Assembly (NCBI GenBank): GCA_947175285.1
Contig: CAMWMM010000157.1
Span: 1 to 9,546 of the forward strand
Source of the DNA: an uncultured Lachnospiraceae bacterium
GTDB taxonomy: Bacteria; Bacillota_A; Clostridia; Lachnospirales; Lachnospiraceae
Length of the DNA stretch: 9,546 nt
Reading direction: 5' to 3'
Numbering within the stretch: position 1 is the stretch's first letter; every line of letters begins with the position of its first letter. This document shows, piece after piece, positions 7,506-9,546 of this stretch. Made by a program: the position numbers and the translations under genes. Below the pieces are notes generated by a model. It was not told the DNA's origin. It saw only the letters and a list, made by a program, of their open reading frames with translations, and did no database searches.

Positions 7506-7518
7506 GAAGCCTGCGCTT
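7487..7518 (-). terminator. Rho-independent terminator after fabK
   Basis: On the minus strand, AAGCGCA (7518-7512) pairs perfectly with TGCGCTT (7499-7493). Four inner pairs including two G-U pairs extend the stem around a TCTT loop, and a T-rich tract follows (TTTTTATT with two T bases shared with the stem). It begins 11 bases after the fabK stop codon. This is the only classical intrinsic terminator inside the fab block and divides it into two units. Confidence 0.8.
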
Positions 7519-7529
7519 CGACACTATTT

Positions 7530-8450
7530 CTACTTCAATAAATTTTCCGCCTGTGCCATGATTTCCTGAATCATCTCGGCACAAGTCTGCTCTTTTTTTA
7601 CAAGACCTGCAATCTGCCCTGCCATCAACGTACCGTCAACGACATCGCCTTCCACTACCGCTTTTCTTAAAGAGCCCAGTGTTACTTTCTCCAGTTCTTC
7701 CAAAGAAGCCCCTTCTTTTTCCATTTTCAGGTATTCTCTGGTCATCTTATTACGGATACAACGAACCGGATGTCCTGTTGACCTTCCTGTAACTTCGGAA
7801 TCAATATCTTTCGCCGCAACGACTTTCTGTTTATAATTTTCATGTACAATAGACTCTTTTGCAACAACGAATCTTGTTCCCATCTGAACTGCCTGTGCGC
7901 CTAACATCATAGCTGCTGCAAAACCTCTTCCGTCTGCAATTCCGCCTGCTGCAATAACAGGAATATTCACTGCGTCTACTACCTGCGGCACAAGCGTCAT
8001 CGTTGTTGCTTCTCCGATATGTCCGCCGGACTCCGTACCCTCTGCTACAACCGCATCTGCGCCCGCACGCTCCATCATTTTTGCAAGAGCCACGCTTGCT
8101 ACAACGGGAATCACTTTAATGCCTGCTTCTTTCCACATTGCCATGTACTTACCGGGATTTCCGGCTCCTGTTGTCACTACTTTGACACCCTCGTCCACGA
8201 CAACCTGCGCGATTGCATCAGCTTCCGGATTCATCAGCATAATATTGACACCGAAAGGTTTCTTCGTTATTTCTTTGGCTTTCTGAATCTGTTCTCTTAC
8301 GAAAGACGCCGGAGCGCCGCCCGCTCCAATAATGCCAAGTCCTCCTGCTTCCGAAACAGCAGCCGCAAGATGGTATTCCGCAACCCATGCCATACCGCCC
8401 TGAATAATTGGATATTCGATTCCGAGAAGTTCTGTAATCTTCGTTTTCAT
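7530..8450 (-). CDS. fabK: Flavin-dependent enoyl-ACP reductase (FabK)
   Basis: This 306-residue FMN enzyme reduces trans-2-enoyl-ACP to acyl-ACP, the last step of each elongation cycle. Motifs are IQGGMAWVAEY (16-26), TTGAGNPG (93-100), the catalytic His144 in EGTESGGHIG, AAGGI (167-171) and GAQAVQMGTRF (184-194). His144 matches the position I recall for Streptococcus pneumoniae FabK, and length fits. Unlike the FabX-like paralogue it has no clustered cysteines. ATG 8450 is chosen because GAGGA lies five bases upstream and the protein then begins MKTKITELLGIEYPIIQGGM, as in the family; an in-frame ATG at 8462 has no ribosome site. No fabI is seen. FabK-type reductases are known to resist triclosan. 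It follows acpP and is closed off by an intrinsic terminator. Confidence 0.95.
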   Translation of the reverse strand: MKTKITELLGIEYPIIQGGMAWVAEYHLAAAVSEAGGLGIIGAGGAPASFVREQIQKAKEITKKPFGVNIMLMNPEADAIAQVVVDEGVKVVTTGAGNPGKYMAMWKEAGIKVIPVVASVALAKMMERAGADAVVAEGTESGGHIGEATTMTLVPQVVDAVNIPVIAAGGIADGRGFAAAMMLGAQAVQMGTRFVVAKESIVHENYKQKVVAAKDIDSEVTGRSTGHPVRCIRNKMTREYLKMEKEGASLEELEKVTLGSLRKAVVEGDVVDGTLMAGQIAGLVKKEQTCAEMIQEIMAQAENLLK

Positions 8451-8464
8451 ACTAATCCTCATTC

Positions 8465-8487
8465 TTGAAAAATCAAAGATTTTTCAA
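8465..8487. repeat. Perfect inverted repeat between acpP and fabK
   Basis: TTGAAAAATC (8465-8474) and GATTTTTCAA (8478-8487) are exact inverted copies around a three-base centre. The repeat begins one base past the acpP stop codon and ends about 14 bases before the fabK start. It is AT-rich and not followed by a T run on the coding strand, so it is a poor terminator. A 3' end stabilising or processing hairpin that lets acpP be expressed above fabK is a reasonable inference. Confidence 0.65.
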
Positions 8488-8488
8488 T

Positions 8489-8719
8489 TTATTCCACGCC
8501 TTTACCTTTCATATACTCAATAACAGCGCCTACTGTTGTAATCTGCTCTAAATCTTCTGAGGGAATCTCAATTCCGTATTCCTCTTCAAAAGCCATAACC
8601 AGTTCAAATAAATCCAAAGAGTCAGCTCCTAAATCATCTTTAAAAGAAGATTCCTCTGTAATCTCAACACCGTCTAAATTTAACTGCTCCTGAATAATCT
8701 CTTTTACTCTTTCTAACAT
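8489..8719 (-). CDS. acpP: Acyl carrier protein (AcpP)
   Basis: This is a 76-residue, strongly acidic protein that carries acyl intermediates on a 4'-phosphopantetheine arm. The attachment residue is Ser34 in the classic [20 protein letters not shown] stretch, and the flanking helices have normal length. AAAGGAG lies nine bases before ATG. It is the first gene after a near-consensus promoter carrying a FabT-like operator, consistent with high, lipid-responsive expression. It heads a set of fatty acid synthase genes, so it is the primary ACP rather than a polyketide or secondary-metabolite carrier. Confidence 0.97.
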   Translation of the reverse strand: MLERVKEIIQEQLNLDGVEITEESSFKDDLGADSLDLFELVMAFEEEYGIEIPSEDLEQITTVGAVIEYMKGKGVE

Positions 8720-8766
8720 TTTCTTAGTCTCCTTTTCCTCATAGAAATTTTCTAAGCAAAAAATAG

Positions 8767-8783
8767 TTTGATATTCAAAGTAT
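8767..8783 (-). promoter_or_regulatory. FabT-like operator, acpP copy
   Basis: This is the same 17 bases as at fabD, ATACTTTGAATATCAAA on the coding strand, with the palindromic core at 8767-8779. It overlaps the -10 hexamer by one base in the core (five bases in the full repeat) and covers the predicted transcription start near 8772. Two identical copies at two fatty-acid promoters, each at the same distance from a -10, argue strongly for a shared regulator, most likely FabT-like. Confidence 0.8.
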
Positions 8784-8807
8784 ATTCTCTGCTAATATGT
8801 TTGTCAA
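8779..8807 (-). promoter_or_regulatory. Near-consensus promoter of acpP-fabK
   Basis: On the minus strand, a perfect TTGACA (8802-8807) is followed after exactly 17 bases by TATACT (8779-8784), five of six matching consensus. The start site would be near 8772, giving a leader of about 50 bases. This is the strongest promoter sequence in the window, as expected for an abundant protein such as ACP. Confidence 0.8.
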
Positions 8808-8811
8808 TCTT

Positions 8812-8839
8812 ATTTTACGTATTTTACCAGTTTTGTCAA
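8812..8839 (-). promoter_or_regulatory. Possible second, upstream promoter for acpP
   Basis: A second perfect TTGACA (8834-8839) lies right after the rsmI stop codon and is followed by TAAAAT (8812-8817) at 16-base spacing. Its start site would fall near 8805, inside the -35 of the downstream promoter. It is not directly covered by the operator, so it could give basal expression. The -10 is in AT-rich DNA and may be fortuitous. Confidence 0.4.
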
Positions 8840-8840
8840 T

Positions 8841-9546
8841 TCACTTCTTTAAGAAATATTGATAAATCTCTCTTTTTGTTACACCTCTGTCCTTTGCAAC
8901 CTGTTTCATTGCACTTTTTTTATCCATTCCCTCCTTTTCATAGTAAGTCATATGTTCCTCTATAGACATTGCCTGCCAGGCTTGTCTTTCTTCCTCCTTT
9001 TTTTCCTGCCGGCTCTTTCCCTCAATGACTAAAACGTATTCCCCGCGGGGTTCCTCCTGGTCATAAAGCGCCAGAGCATCTTCCAACGTGGTCGGCAGAA
9101 TTGTTTCAAATTTCTTTGTCAGCTCCCGGCATAAGGTTACTTTCCTATTTCCTAATGTTTCATACAATTCCTTTAGTGTCCTGACAAGATGATGCGGAGC
9201 TTCATAAAGAATTATCGTTCTGGACTCCTCTTTCAATTCCTCCAATATTTCCGCCTTCTCTTTTTTATCGGACGGCAGAAATCCCTCAAAACAAAAGCGT
9301 CTGGTACTTAATCCCGACAATGTTAGTGCCGTAATACAGGCCGCCGCTCCCGGAAGAGATGTTACCGTAATCCCTGCTTGTATGCACTTTTGCACCAATA
9401 CTTCCCCGGGGTCGGAAATGGCAGGCGTTCCCGCGTCGGTAATCAACGCCACGTTTTTATCCTGCATGAGCTGTTCTACCAGATAGTCGGCTTTTTCTAC
9501 TTTAATATATTCATGATAGCTGGTCATAGACGTTTTTATTTCAAAA
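8841..9546 (-). CDS. rsmI: 16S rRNA (cytidine-1402-2'-O)-methyltransferase RsmI, 5' end beyond the window
   Basis: RsmI uses S-adenosylmethionine to methylate the 2'-hydroxyl of C1402 in the decoding centre of 16S rRNA. The reading frame stays open to the right edge: six residues (FEIKTS) precede the internal Met at 9527, matching the known FEIKTS-MTSYHE junction of the family. So this Met is not the start, and roughly 45-50 N-terminal residues are missing. Counting from that Met, visible motifs are ITDAGTPAISDPG (29-41), SLPGAAA (57-63), EGFLPSDKKEK (81-91), YEAPHHL (108-114), LCRELTKKFE (132-141) and GEYVLVIEG (162-170), followed by a basic C-terminal helical domain ending in GVTKREIYQYFLKK. 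No clear terminator follows, so some read-through into acpP is possible. Its proximity to the fab genes looks incidental. Confidence 0.95.
   Translation of the reverse strand, partial: FEIKTSMTSYHEYIKVEKADYLVEQLMQDKNVALITDAGTPAISDPGEVLVQKCIQAGITVTSLPGAAACITALTLSGLSTRRFCFEGFLPSDKKEKAEILEELKEESRTIILYEAPHHLVRTLKELYETLGNRKVTLCRELTKKFETILPTTLEDALALYDQEEPRGEYVLVIEGKSRQEKKEEERQAWQAMSIEEHMTYYEKEGMDKKSAMKQVAKDRGVTKREIYQYFLKK

Noticed and set aside
8451..8462. ATG at 8462 as the fabK start
   Set aside because: No ribosome binding site precedes it, and an upstream inverted repeat occupies the area. ATG 8450 has GAGGA five bases upstream and the typical FabK N-terminus.
8019..8468. Plus-strand open frame of about 149 codons opposite fabK
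   Set aside because: It is antisense to a clearly conserved gene, and its translation is rich in Cys, His and Arg with no recognisable motif. It is a shadow of fabK codon use.
8741..8755. Short palindrome (TAGAAA-T-TTTCTA) in the acpP leader as an attenuator or riboswitch
   Set aside because: With a one-base centre it would leave only a very weak AT hairpin, and the leader is about 50 bases, too short for a known riboswitch class.
9525..9527. ATG 9527 as the true start of RsmI
   Set aside because: The frame remains open to the right edge and the residues upstream (FEIKTS) match the family, so this Met is internal and the gene is cut by the window.

Overview
The window looks like a chromosomal segment from a low- to mid-GC, strictly anaerobic Firmicute, most likely a Clostridia/Lachnospiraceae member. 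This rests on gene content (FabK as enoyl reductase, a streptococcal/clostridial-style type II fatty acid synthase cluster, strong GGAG-type ribosome binding sites) and is inference, not a phylogenetic placement.

Layout. Positions 1-143 hold two apparently divergent promoters: one reads left out of the window, the other reads right into a 582-residue membrane protein (144-1892, + strand) with two YcxB-like modules and an extra C-terminal domain. That gene converges on a long minus-strand block, with a hairpin between the two. Read in its own direction (right to left), the block is: the 3' part of rsmI (cut by the right edge), then acpP - fabK, a terminator, then fabD - fabG - fabF - fabZ - a FabX-like flavoprotein gene - fabH. 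All eight fatty-acid genes look intact, with their key catalytic residues in place.

How the genes work together. AcpP carries the growing chain. FabD loads malonate onto it. FabH starts chains and FabF elongates them. FabG, FabZ and FabK carry out reduction, dehydration and the second reduction. The order acpP-fabK-fabD-fabG-fabF-fabZ matches the streptococcal fab cluster as I remember it, but with no accB between fabF and fabZ, no accCDA after fabZ, and fabH at the end instead of the start. No fabA, fabB, fabM, fabI or fabT is present. Between fabZ and fabH lies a second FabK/nitronate-monooxygenase-family protein. Unlike FabK, it has a C-terminal four-cysteine cluster and a GGH motif resembling Helicobacter pylori FabX, the flavin/[4Fe-4S] enzyme that introduces the double bond of unsaturated fatty acids. 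It is the best candidate here for the unexplained anaerobic unsaturation step of clostridia.

Regulation. An identical 17-bp sequence containing the palindrome TTTGA-N3-TCAAA lies upstream of acpP and again upstream of fabD, each time overlapping the downstream edge of a -10 element. It resembles the FabT (MarR family) operator. The acpP copy sits on a near-consensus promoter (TTGACA-17-TATACT). The fabD copy lies just past a rho-independent terminator after fabK, so the cluster is probably two co-regulated transcription units. Perfect inverted repeats also sit at the acpP/fabK and fabD/fabG junctions. I see no mobile elements, RNA genes or CRISPR arrays.
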